From an uncultured Blautia sp. (lineage in GTDB: Bacteria > Bacillota > Clostridia > Lachnospirales > Lachnospiraceae): 7,986 bases of DNA. Both the position numbers and the translations under genes were made by a program. This document shows, one piece after another, positions 1 through 5,243 of this stretch. The stretch lies in the NCBI GenBank assembly GCA_934364795.1, contig CAKRMK010000059.1, forward strand, positions 1 through 7,986, written 5' to 3'. Within the stretch, counting starts at the first letter, position 1. Every line of letters begins with the position of its first letter. A model generated the notes under the pieces. It made no database searches and was not told where the DNA came from. It was given only the letters and a program-made list of their open reading frames with translations.

Positions 1-71
1 AGCGGGTGATGGGAATCGAACCCACGTATCCAGCTTGGAAGGCTGGTGTTCTACCATTGAACTACACCCGC
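1..71 (-). tRNA. tRNA-Gly (anticodon UCC)
   Basis: On the minus strand the sequence folds as a standard cloverleaf. The 7-bp acceptor stem is GCGGGTG (71-65) with CACCCGC (8-2). The anticodon loop is CTTCCAA, held by a CCAGC/GCTGG stem, and the T-loop is TTCGATT. Anticodon TCC reads glycine GGA/GGG. Position 1 supplies the discriminator U, usual for bacterial tRNA-Gly. The gene ends exactly at the window edge, so whether CCA is encoded cannot be seen. It has its own strong promoter and probably forms a single-gene or leftward tRNA unit. Confidence 0.97.
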
Positions 72-106
72 ACATTTCTTTGTGCTTGTCTGTCACAACG
101 AAGCTT

Positions 107-176
107 AGTATATCCGATGCAGACTGATTTGTCAACAACTTTTTTGAAATTTTTTTATTTTTTTATTTTATTACAA
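107..176 (-). promoter_or_regulatory. Strong promoter with A-rich UP-like element for tRNA-Gly
   Basis: Read on the minus strand there is a perfect -35 TTGACA (135-130), a 17-bp spacer, and -10 TATACT (112-107), placing the start about 30 nt before the tRNA. Directly upstream (136-176) the minus strand is a run of A tracts broken by a few T, resembling an UP element that contacts the RNA polymerase alpha subunit. This explains the conspicuous T-rich stretch on the plus strand better than a terminator would, because no stem precedes it there. Confidence 0.85.
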
Positions 177-207
177 AGATTGGTGCAATAGCACCGGCTG
201 ACTTTAT

Positions 208-269
208 CCGAACACAGGCATTCTGTAGGGGATTCAGTTACTTTCCCCTAGCAGACCACCTGTATCCGG
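208..269 (-). other. Long 3' hairpin downstream of cysE
   Basis: In minus-strand RNA the arms 269-259 and 218-208 form 11 bp including two G·U pairs. A small internal loop follows, then CTG/CAG, then a 7-bp TAGGGGA/TCCCCTA stem (250-244 with 232-226) closed by an 11-nt loop. Read as plus-strand RNA the two wobbles become A×C mismatches, so the structure belongs to the leftward transcript, about 45 nt past the cysE stop. No U tract follows, so it is not a textbook intrinsic terminator. It may stabilise the cysE mRNA end, aid termination, or be a relic. A second small stem (GGTGC/GCACC, 182-195) lies just beyond. Confidence 0.55.
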
Positions 270-314
270 CAAAAGCATTCATACCTAATTTTTTCTTTAC
301 TTTATCAGCTGTTG

Positions 315-1241
315 TCAGTTCTCCCAGTCCCACATATTCGCAGACTCTACATGCGTGCGCGGCTTCTTGATCACCAGCTCCGGACTCTTGGCACTAACCT
401 TAGAATTAGCAGGAATGGATTCTGTAATAAAGGTATTACCACCAATAATCGTATTTTCCCCAATTACTGTTTCTCCACCAAGAACAGAAGAATTCGAATA
501 AATGGTTACATTATCCAAAATGGTAGGGTGACGTTTCACGCCGGACAACTGCTGTCCTTTCCTTGTGGACAAAGCTCCCAGGGTTACACCCTGATACAGC
601 TTCACATTATTGCCTATAATCGTAGTCTCACCGATTACAACACCGGTTCCATGGTCAATAAAGAAGTATTCTCCAATAGTAGCTCCTGGGTTAATATCAA
701 TTCCCGTATGATCATGAGCATATTCTGTCATAATCCTTGGGATAAACGGCACTTTTTCCAGATAAAGGATATGTGCCAGACGATATACATAAATAGCCAG
801 AAATCCCGGATAGGAGAAAATGATCTCTTCTTTGCTCTTCGCTGCCGGATCGCCGTCAAAACCAGCCTGAACATCTTTCAGAAGCATCTCCTGCACATCT
901 GGAAGCTGTTCAAAAAATCTGCCTGTCACCTGTGCAGCTTTGCCGCAGGCGCTGGTAGGCTCTTCTCCCACATAAAGGAAGGCTGTCTCAATCTGTTCCT
1001 GCATACGGTCATAAAGATCGTTGAGAAGATAACCTGTATAATGCTCCGGAAAAATGGCCGCACCGGAATCAATATCAAAATATCCCGGAAAAATAACAGA
1101 TCTCATCTCTTTTACAATATCAATAATCGCAGCACGTACTGGAAGATGTCTTCCACTCTTTGTAAGGAAAAGCTCCTCCTTACGGTAATTAGCAGTGAGA
1201 CGGGCTACTGCCTGTTCTATGGATGTCTTTTTATTACTCAT
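315..1241 (-). CDS. cysE: Serine O-acetyltransferase (EpsC-like, long form)
   Basis: This cytoplasmic enzyme transfers acetyl from acetyl-CoA to L-serine, giving O-acetylserine, the committed precursor of cysteine. The 308-residue product has a helical N-terminal region (about 1-175) and a C-terminal left-handed beta-helix of hexapeptide repeats (about 178-290). The motif [10 protein letters not shown] followed by [13 protein letters not shown] keeps D182 and H197 fifteen residues apart, matching the catalytic Asp143/His158 pair of the E. coli enzyme. KRHP (236-239) matches the conserved RHP segment. Asn184 replaces the His of the E. coli DIHP motif. The ATG at 1241 is chosen because AGGAG sits 7 nt upstream; a GTG at 1256 would overlap that site. 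The gene stands alone, with its promoter divergent from tRNA-Ser. No T-box or other leader structure is seen in the short 5' UTR. The C-terminal tail (about 291-308) is not recognised. Confidence 0.95.
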   Translation of the reverse strand: MSNKKTSIEQAVARLTANYRKEELFLTKSGRHLPVRAAIIDIVKEMRSVIFPGYFDIDSGAAIFPEHYTGYLLNDLYDRMQEQIETAFLYVGEEPTSACGKAAQVTGRFFEQLPDVQEMLLKDVQAGFDGDPAAKSKEEIIFSYPGFLAIYVYRLAHILYLEKVPFIPRIMTEYAHDHTGIDINPGATIGEYFFIDHGTGVVIGETTIIGNNVKLYQGVTLGALSTRKGQQLSGVKRHPTILDNVTIYSNSSVLGGETVIGENTIIGGNTFITESIPANSKVSAKSPELVIKKPRTHVESANMWDWEN

Positions 1242-1310
1242 AACTGATCTCCTCACTTCACGAAAGCAGGACTGCTCCCGTCTGTTTTCTTCGATTTCTC
1301 TATTCAGTAT

Positions 1311-1339
1311 ATGATATTACACTATTCATTTTCCGTCAA
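1311..1339 (-). promoter_or_regulatory. cysE promoter
   Basis: On the minus strand there is a -35 TTGACG (1339-1334), a 17-bp spacer and -10 TATCAT (1316-1311). Transcription would begin near 1304, giving a leader of roughly 60 nt. A TATACT overlapping downstream has the wrong spacing to this -35. The leader is too short for a T-box. Confidence 0.7.
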
Positions 1340-1353
1340 TAACGAAAAAAACA

Positions 1354-1382
1354 TTGACCTTTGCCAGCCACGCCTATATAAT
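1354..1382 (+). promoter_or_regulatory. tRNA-Ser promoter
   Basis: There is a -35 TTGACC, a 17-bp spacer and a perfect -10 TATAAT, ending 12 nt before the mature tRNA. An A-tract (1344-1351) lies just upstream of the -35. Its -35 is only 14 bp from the divergent cysE -35, so polymerases on the two promoters would occupy overlapping DNA. Confidence 0.88.
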
Positions 1383-1394
1383 GGAAAATGTCGT

Positions 1395-1482
1395 GGAGAT
1401 GTACCCAAGTGGCTGAAGGGTCCGCACTCGAAATGCGGTAGGCCGGGCAACCGGTGCGAGGGTTCAAATCCCTCCATCTCCG
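1395..1482 (+). tRNA. tRNA-Ser (anticodon CGA)
   Basis: This is an 88-nt class II tRNA. The acceptor stem is GGAGATG (1395-1401) with CATCTCC (1475-1481), the discriminator is G1482, and CCA is not encoded. The anticodon stem CCGCA/TGCGG carries the loop CTCGAAA, anticodon CGA, reading UCG. The long variable arm with a CCGG...CCGG stem and the T-loop TTCAAAT with GAGGG/CCCTC stem are as expected for serine. No terminator is obvious directly after it, so some read-through toward the tRNA-Trp gene is possible. Confidence 0.97.
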
Positions 1483-1521
1483 TTTTATAGTTGATTTCGT
1501 GCAAATTTTATCAATTTTGCC

Positions 1522-1550
1522 TTGACAACTGTTCCTTTTGTATGTATAAT
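1522..1550 (+). promoter_or_regulatory. tRNA-Trp promoter
   Basis: Perfect consensus -35 TTGACA and -10 TATAAT are separated by 17 bp and end 19 nt before the mature tRNA. It is independent of the tRNA-Ser promoter, 40 bp downstream of that gene's end. Confidence 0.9.
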
Positions 1551-1569
1551 TGCAACAGAAACAAAACAT

Positions 1570-1640
1570 AGGGGATTGGTCAAATGGTATGATAGGGGTC
1601 TCCAAAACCTTTGGTGGGAGTTCGATTCTCTCATCCCCTG
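1570..1640 (+). tRNA. tRNA-Trp (anticodon CCA)
   Basis: This is a 71-nt cloverleaf. Acceptor stem AGGGGAT (1570-1576) pairs perfectly with ATCCCCT (1633-1639), with discriminator G1640; A1-U72, G2-C71, G3-C70 and G73 are typical tryptophan identity features. The D-stem is GTCA/TGAT, the anticodon loop CTCCAAA, and the T-loop TTCGATT. D-loop GG, A15 and U48 are present, so tertiary contacts look intact. The helices are weak: G·U pairs occur in the D-stem, twice in the anticodon stem (GGGGT/ACCTT) and once in the T-stem. Promoter and terminator flank it closely, so it looks expressed rather than a relic. Confidence 0.9.
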
Positions 1641-1650
1641 TTTGCATGAG

Positions 1651-1690
1651 CGCTGGAAGCCTTGATTTTACTGGGTTTCCAGCGTTTTTT
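1651..1690 (+). terminator. Intrinsic terminator of tRNA-Trp
   Basis: CGCTGGAAGCC (1651-1661) pairs with GGTTTCCAGCG (1674-1684) over 11 bp with one G·U. The loop is about 12 nt, and six T followed by ATTTT come directly after. It lies 10 nt past the tRNA end and closes the rightward tRNA unit. Confidence 0.93.
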
Positions 1691-1950
1691 ATTTTGTGGG
1701 GAATGGTAACGATGTCACCTATGATGTCAACGAGTACAGCGAAAATTAAGTATCTGCTATATTGACGTAGAATGATTTTCTCATATGCAAGGCAGAGGAA
1801 TGAGGCTTAACGGTAGCTACAGCAATTGACGGCAATTATTGCGCCATATCATGTTTCCACATATTCCAGGACGGGCAGGTTACAGGAATAATTTTTGAGG
1901 CACGCTCTGGTAGTGATTATTTTAATTAATGTAACTGATGGAACAATAAT
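1691..1950. other. Gene-free stretch with decayed-ORF traces
   Basis: No intact gene or convincing ribosome binding site is seen here. One plus-strand frame contains two short open pieces broken by stops: 1696-1749 and 1804-1929. The second reads ...AIDGNYCAISCFHIFQDG... and then GQVTGIIFEARSGSDYFN before a stop, a plausible protein-like composition. No family was recognised. The stretch also holds one copy of a short repeat described separately. It may be the remains of a mobile element or gene, or simply non-coding DNA. Confidence 0.35.
1873..1910 (+). repeat. Short dispersed repeat, copy A
   Basis: This 38-nt segment aligns without gaps to 7864-7901 at 29 of 38 positions. Its core ATTTTTGAGGCACGCTCTG (1891-1909) also matches 7794-7812 at 16 of 19. 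The match is shared in the same translation frame (QVTGIIFEARSG versus QIAEIILWAGSG), so either a coding or a structural relic could explain it. Identity of the element is unknown. Confidence 0.4.
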
Positions 1951-2001
1951 TTAGCCTGCTCAAAACTCCTACATACCACGTAGTTGTTTTGGACAGGCTA
2001 A
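1951..2001 (-). terminator. Long imperfect hairpin after modC, probable terminator
   Basis: The outer stem TTAGCCTG/CAGGCTAA (1951-1958 with 1994-2001) is 8 bp. A mismatch follows, then CAAAAC/GTTTTG, two mismatches, and CTAC/GTAG around a 7-nt loop. It begins 15 bp past the modC stop and lies between convergent units, so terminating the leftward modABC transcript is the likeliest role. A clean U tract is missing on either strand, so a boundary structure or mobile-element end remains possible. Confidence 0.5.
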
Positions 2002-2015
2002 TTATATATCCATTT

Positions 2016-3068
2016 TTATTTCTTCAGTAACATCAAATGCTCCGGTGGAAAGTACAGATACTCTGGCACATTCTCCTCCGGTGTCTCCTGAAAATTCTTT
2101 TTCTGGCACATCCACCATAAAGAAGAACTTCCTTCAGCCCCCTTATTCCGGATCAGATACTGATGTTCAAAGGTATTCTCAATATACTCCTCCATATGCA
2201 CTGCCATTACATTCTCCCCTGATTTCGTGACAGGCTTCACCCAGTGCCCCCTGATTCCCACATGGGTAATCTCATCAGTAACTTCCTGCTCTGTACGAAG
2301 CATCAGTTCCCAGTCCAATGCATAAATCTGGTGGCTTCCCATTTTCTGTACTGTGGAAAAATTCTTGCATCCAGTAAGCTTCGCTGCTTCAAGATACTGG
2401 GGAGACTCAAATATCTCCCGGGTCTTTCCTGTGAGAAGCTCTTTTCCATTATTCAGCAGAGTCAGCTGGCTGCAAAACTTGTACGCCTCATCCCTGCTGT
2501 GGGTAACCATGATCATATCGCCTTTGTAATCTTTCAGGAAATTCTGCATATCTCGCTGTAATATATCCTTCAAATAGCCATCCAGTGCGGAAAACGGTTC
2601 ATCCAGAAGGATCACCTCCGGCTGTGAGATCATCATACGTGCAAGGGCTACACGCTGCTGCTGTCCTCCTGAAAGCTGGGAAGGCAAATGTTTCTCAAGT
2701 CCTTCCAGATGGTATCTTTTTATATAATCAGCAACTTGTACGGACAACTCTTTTTTATCTCCCTGGTAGCCGCAGGCAATATTTTTTTCTACTGTCATAG
2801 TTGGAAATAACGCATAATTCTGAAATAAATATCCAACTCTTCTCTCCTGTGGACGAAGATTTATCTTTTTTTCTGAATCAAAAACTGTTCTTCCATTTAT
2901 GACGATTCTGCCTTTATCAGGAGTCTCAATTCCTGCAATACAGCGAAGTGTCATGCTTTTGCCGCTTCCTGATGCACCCAGGATTCCCATGGTACCATCT
3001 TTCCCCTTCAGTTTTACATTAAGGGAAAAACCTTTAAAATTTTTCTGAATATCAAGTTCAATCGCCAT
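2016..3068 (-). CDS. modC: Molybdate ABC transporter, ATP-binding protein
   Basis: This is the cytoplasmic ATPase of the ModABC importer and would power molybdate (possibly tungstate) uptake. In the 350-residue product: Walker A GASGSGKS (31-38), Q-loop Q83 in FQNYALFP, signature LSGGQ (132-136), Walker B VILLDE (152-157), D-loop SALD (160-163) and H-loop H190. The C-terminal part (about 215-350) holds LTGCKNF and [12 protein letters not shown], resembling the accessory C-terminal region of other clostridial ModC proteins; a canonical Mop/TOBE repeat is not obvious by eye. The ATG at 3068 is preferred: AAGGTGG lies upstream, and this ATG shares its A with the modB stop (TAATG), implying translational coupling. 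An in-frame GTG at 3077 lies inside that ribosome binding site. Length is close to the roughly 350 residues usual for ModC. Confidence 0.93.
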   Translation of the reverse strand: MAIELDIQKNFKGFSLNVKLKGKDGTMGILGASGSGKSMTLRCIAGIETPDKGRIVINGRTVFDSEKKINLRPQERRVGYLFQNYALFPTMTVEKNIACGYQGDKKELSVQVADYIKRYHLEGLEKHLPSQLSGGQQQRVALARMMISQPEVILLDEPFSALDGYLKDILQRDMQNFLKDYKGDMIMVTHSRDEAYKFCSQLTLLNNGKELLTGKTREIFESPQYLEAAKLTGCKNFSTVQKMGSHQIYALDWELMLRTEQEVTDEITHVGIRGHWVKPVTKSGENVMAVHMEEYIENTFEHQYLIRNKGAEGSSSLWWMCQKKNFQETPEENVPEYLYFPPEHLMLLKK

Positions 3069-3763
3069 TATATCCACCTTCTGGTCTGCATGCCTCTTCC
3101 TGATACGATATTGATTGCTGCAACTACTACAAATGAAATCAATATGATCACAACAACCCAGAAACCTGCCATATCAAAATTTCCGGCAGCTGTCTCTGAC
3201 GCAATGGCAACAGAAACTGTCCTTGTTTTTCCAAGAATGTTTCCTGCAAGCATGGAGGTAGCGCCATATTCTCCGATTGCACGGGCAAAAGCAAGTACTG
3301 TACCGGAAGCAATTCCCGGCCCTGCTGCTGGCATAATCACCTTCCAGAAAATCCTGCCCTCACTCATTCCAAGAGTACGTCCTGCATAGATCAGATTCAC
3401 ATCCACCTGCTCGAAAGCAGCTCTGGCATTGCGGTACATAAGCGGAAAAGCAATAACAGATGCTGCTATCACACATCCAGTCCAGGTCTGTACCACCTTA
3501 ATGTCAAACCGATCCAGCAGAAAACTTCCAAAAGGCCGTTTCAGGCTGAAAATCAGTAGCAGGCAAAAACCTGCTACTGTAGGTGGCAAAACAAGGGGCA
3601 TGGTAAGAATACCATCCAGTACAGCCCTGGCTCCCGGTTTCAGCTTCATGATTTTCCTGGCACAAAATACTCCCAGGAAAAAGGCGATTACAGTAGAAAC
3701 CACACCCGTTTTCAGAGAAATCCACAGCGGGCTCCAGTTAATTTCACTGAGAAATTCTCCCAT
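3068..3763 (-). CDS. modB: Molybdate ABC transporter, permease protein
   Basis: This 231-residue inner-membrane channel subunit would work as a dimer with ModC and accept oxyanion from ModA. Hydrophobic segments lie near residues 14-34, 52-73, 95-111, 145-163 and 200-220, fitting the five-to-six-helix CysTW/ModB fold. The EAA loop that docks on the ATPase is at about 126-145 (YAGRTLGMSEGRIFWKVIMP). FARAIGEYGATSMLAGNI (159-176) is characteristic of ModB-type permeases. The ATG at 3763 is preceded by AGAGGA. It sits between modA (69-bp gap) and modC (1-nt overlap) in one leftward operon. Confidence 0.95.
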   Translation of the reverse strand: MGEFLSEINWSPLWISLKTGVVSTVIAFFLGVFCARKIMKLKPGARAVLDGILTMPLVLPPTVAGFCLLLIFSLKRPFGSFLLDRFDIKVVQTWTGCVIAASVIAFPLMYRNARAAFEQVDVNLIYAGRTLGMSEGRIFWKVIMPAAGPGIASGTVLAFARAIGEYGATSMLAGNILGKTRTVSVAIASETAAGNFDMAGFWVVVIILISFVVVAAINIVSGRGMQTRRWI

Positions 3764-3832
3764 AATCCTATCCTCTGGTAATTTTATAAATATAGATACT
3801 TCTGTCTATGTATTCTGCAAATTTGTGCAAAA

Positions 3833-4714
3833 TTATTCAGCTGTATCCTCTGCCGGCTCTTCCTCTGCTTCTGTATCAGCAGCGGCATTATCAGCTTCCT
3901 CGTCTGTTACATAGGAAGCAAAACCATATTTCTCAAATACAGCAATAGCCTCATCAGACTGGAGATACACAAGGAATGCTTCAGCTGCAGCTGTATCGTC
4001 CTCACTTGCCTCTTTGTCCTCAACTAAGCCAACAGGATAAAGAACCGGTGTCTCAAGGCTTCCTTCCGGTGCTTCTGCAATAATATCAACGGAATCTGCA
4101 ACAGAAGCTGCATCAGTTGCGTAAACAATACCAACCTCATTACTTCCTTCACTTACAGAAGCAAGTACGTCTGTAACATTTTTACCCTCGTTAATCTCCA
4201 TCTGGTTTACTTCGTCCATAATTCCAAGGTTCTCAAAAATCTCACGGGAATACTGGCCAACTGGAACACTCTCACCTGCAAGTGCAAGGTTTGCAGCATC
4301 TGTAATATTCTCAAAACCTGTAACCTTAGTTTCGCCGTCCTTCGGTTTAATCAGAACAACTTTATTTTGAAGAAGGTCTACTACGGAATCCTTCTGTGCA
4401 AGTCCCTCATCTACCAGTGCATCCATCTGTTTGGTTGCAGCGGAGAAGAAAATATCACAACGTGCGCCCTCTTCGATCTGGGTCTGAAGTGTACCTGAAC
4501 TGTCTGCATTGAAAAGAATCTCAACGTCTGGATATGTTTCATTAAAATCTTTCTGAATTTCTTCCATTGCATTGTTAAGGCTGGCTGCAATAAATGCATA
4601 AACCTCACCCTTCAGTTCTGCTGGTGCTTCTGCCTCTGCAGATACCATAGTAGTTCCAAACATCATAGTACCCATTACTCCAGCCATCAGTGCTGCAAAA
4701 ACTCTTTTTTTCAT
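3833..4714 (-). CDS. modA: Molybdate-binding protein ModA, extracellular; no lipobox
   Basis: This substrate-binding protein captures molybdate or tungstate outside the membrane for ModB. The 293-residue product begins with a Sec signal peptide (MKKR, hydrophobic core 6-23) with likely cleavage after VSA (24-26). Oxyanion-site segments of the family are visible: AASL (43-46), DSSG (71-74), PVGQYSREIFENLG (151-164) and VGIVYATDA (194-202). Unlike most Gram-positive binding proteins there is no cysteine in the signal region; the only Cys is residue 86, so a lipid anchor is not predicted. The C-terminus (270-293) is a very acidic Glu/Asp/Ala tail beyond the usual fold. ATG 4714 has GAGG upstream. 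It is the first gene of modABC. Molybdate versus tungstate preference cannot be decided from the sequence. Confidence 0.92.
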   Translation of the reverse strand: MKKRVFAALMAGVMGTMMFGTTMVSAEAEAPAELKGEVYAFIAASLNNAMEEIQKDFNETYPDVEILFNADSSGTLQTQIEEGARCDIFFSAATKQMDALVDEGLAQKDSVVDLLQNKVVLIKPKDGETKVTGFENITDAANLALAGESVPVGQYSREIFENLGIMDEVNQMEINEGKNVTDVLASVSEGSNEVGIVYATDAASVADSVDIIAEAPEGSLETPVLYPVGLVEDKEASEDDTAAAEAFLVYLQSDEAIAVFEKYGFASYVTDEEADNAAADTEAEEEPAEDTAE

Positions 4715-4782
4715 TTCAAGTTCCTCTATTTTATTTTTGTTCTGTTTCGTTATGTTTTGTTGCTTTTTGTTTATTTTAATTC

Positions 4783-4811
4783 ATTATACTTTATTTATGT
4801 TTCCATGTCAA
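4783..4811 (-). promoter_or_regulatory. modABC promoter
   Basis: On the minus strand there is a perfect -35 TTGACA (4811-4806), a 17-bp spacer and a perfect -10 TATAAT (4788-4783). The start would be near 4776, leaving a leader of about 60 nt that is A-rich, poor in U and without visible structure. Such a strong core promoter in a metal-uptake operon suggests control by repression. Confidence 0.9.
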
Positions 4812-4827
4812 TTCACCAGATAGCAAG

Positions 4828-4880
4828 TTGTACAAATTATTTTTTGTATACACAATTTTTTTGTAAAATTTCTTGTATAA
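4828..4880. promoter_or_regulatory. Cluster of TTGTA elements upstream of modA promoter
   Basis: TTGTA occurs four times, starting at 4828, 4844, 4861 and 4873. The first is a perfect 8-bp palindrome, TTGTACAA. The second is in TTGTATACACAA, with TTGT/ACAA arms. The cluster lies upstream of the modA -35 and between the two divergent promoters, where a regulator or an AT-rich UP-like effect could act. The region is very AT-rich, so chance repeats are a real alternative. Confidence 0.35.
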
Positions 4881-4919
4881 AGAGAACTTTACTGCTTACG
4901 CTCCACAAAAGCTTTCTGC

Positions 4920-4948
4920 TTGTTATTTCAGCACTTCCATGCTATGAT
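4920..4948 (+). promoter_or_regulatory. mop-regulator promoter
   Basis: There is a -35 TTGTTA, a 17-bp spacer and -10 TATGAT, preceded by TGC to give an extended -10 (TGCTATGAT). It is clearly weaker than the divergent modA promoter. Transcription would start near 4955, giving a leader of about 75 nt before mop. Confidence 0.72.
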
Positions 4949-4960
4949 ATAGAAACAAAC

Positions 4961-4989
4961 GGTCAGAAATAATAAATTTTTATCTGACC
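4961..4989 (+). promoter_or_regulatory. Inverted repeat GGTCAGA/TCTGACC in the mop leader
   Basis: Perfect 7-bp arms (4961-4967 and 4983-4989) flank a 15-nt AT-only spacer. The arm centres are 22 bp apart, about two helical turns, just downstream of the predicted start site. It could be an operator for the adjacent HTH-PBP protein, or an RNA hairpin followed by a loose T-rich run (TTTCTATTTTATT) acting as a weak attenuator. A Moco riboswitch is not supported: the leader is too short. Confidence 0.5.
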
Positions 4990-5030
4990 TTTCTATTTTA
5001 TTACAACTATCAGAAAAGAGGTTTTTTATA

Positions 5031-5243
5031 ATGAAATTAAGCGCACGTAATCAGTTAAAGGGAAAAGTTATCAACATCAATAAAGGAGCTGTAAACTCAA
5101 TTGTTACAATTGACATTGGAGGGGGAAATATCATTACCGCTACTATTTCCTGTGCGGCAGTGGAAGAACTTGGACTTGAAGTGGGCTCTGATGCTTACGC
5201 TGTAATCAAAGCTACAAATGTAATGGTGGGTATTGATGAATAA
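5031..5243 (+). CDS. mop: Molbindin (Mop), molybdate/tungstate-binding protein
   Basis: This 70-residue protein is a single Mop/TOBE domain. It opens with the family hallmark MKLSARNQLKGKV (S4, A5, R6, N7) and continues with KGAVNSIVTIDIGGGNIITATIS, then EELGLEVGSDAYAVIKATNVMVG, covering the whole domain. Family members form hexamers that bind several molybdate or tungstate ions in the cytoplasm, acting as store or buffer. GAGG (5018-5021) lies 9 nt before the ATG. Its last codons overlap the next gene by 8 nt, so the two are co-transcribed and probably translationally coupled. Divergent modABC strongly supports the oxyanion role. Confidence 0.95.
   Translation: MKLSARNQLKGKVININKGAVNSIVTIDIGGGNIITATISCAAVEELGLEVGSDAYAVIKATNVMVGIDE

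Noticed and set aside
136..176. T-rich run as a plus-strand terminator
   Set aside because: No stem precedes it. On the minus strand it is the A-rich segment directly upstream of the tRNA-Gly -35, so an UP-like element fits better.
182..195. GGTGC-AATA-GCACC mini-hairpin as terminator of cysE
   Set aside because: Only 5 bp and not followed by a U tract on either strand. Noted only as an accessory to the larger hairpin.
312..1247. Long plus-strand open frame of 311 codons opposite cysE
   Set aside because: It is the antisense shadow of the serine acetyltransferase gene. The translation has no recognisable motifs, while the minus strand shows catalytic residues and hexapeptide repeats.
1242..1304. 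T-box or other cysteine riboswitch upstream of cysE
   Set aside because: The leader is about 60 nt and lacks a specifier stem, a T-box sequence or an antiterminator.
1336..1647. Minus-strand open frames across both tRNA genes, with RWRDLNPR- and GFEPSH-like peptides
   Set aside because: These peptides are well-known spurious translations of antisense tRNA sequence.
3429..3914. Plus-strand open frame of 161 codons spanning modB and modA ends
   Set aside because: It is antisense to two clearly coding genes and covers the intergenic gap without its own ribosome binding site.
4955..5030. Molybdenum-cofactor riboswitch before mop
   Set aside because: The leader is about 75 nt with a single 7-bp stem; the known riboswitch is larger and multi-stemmed.
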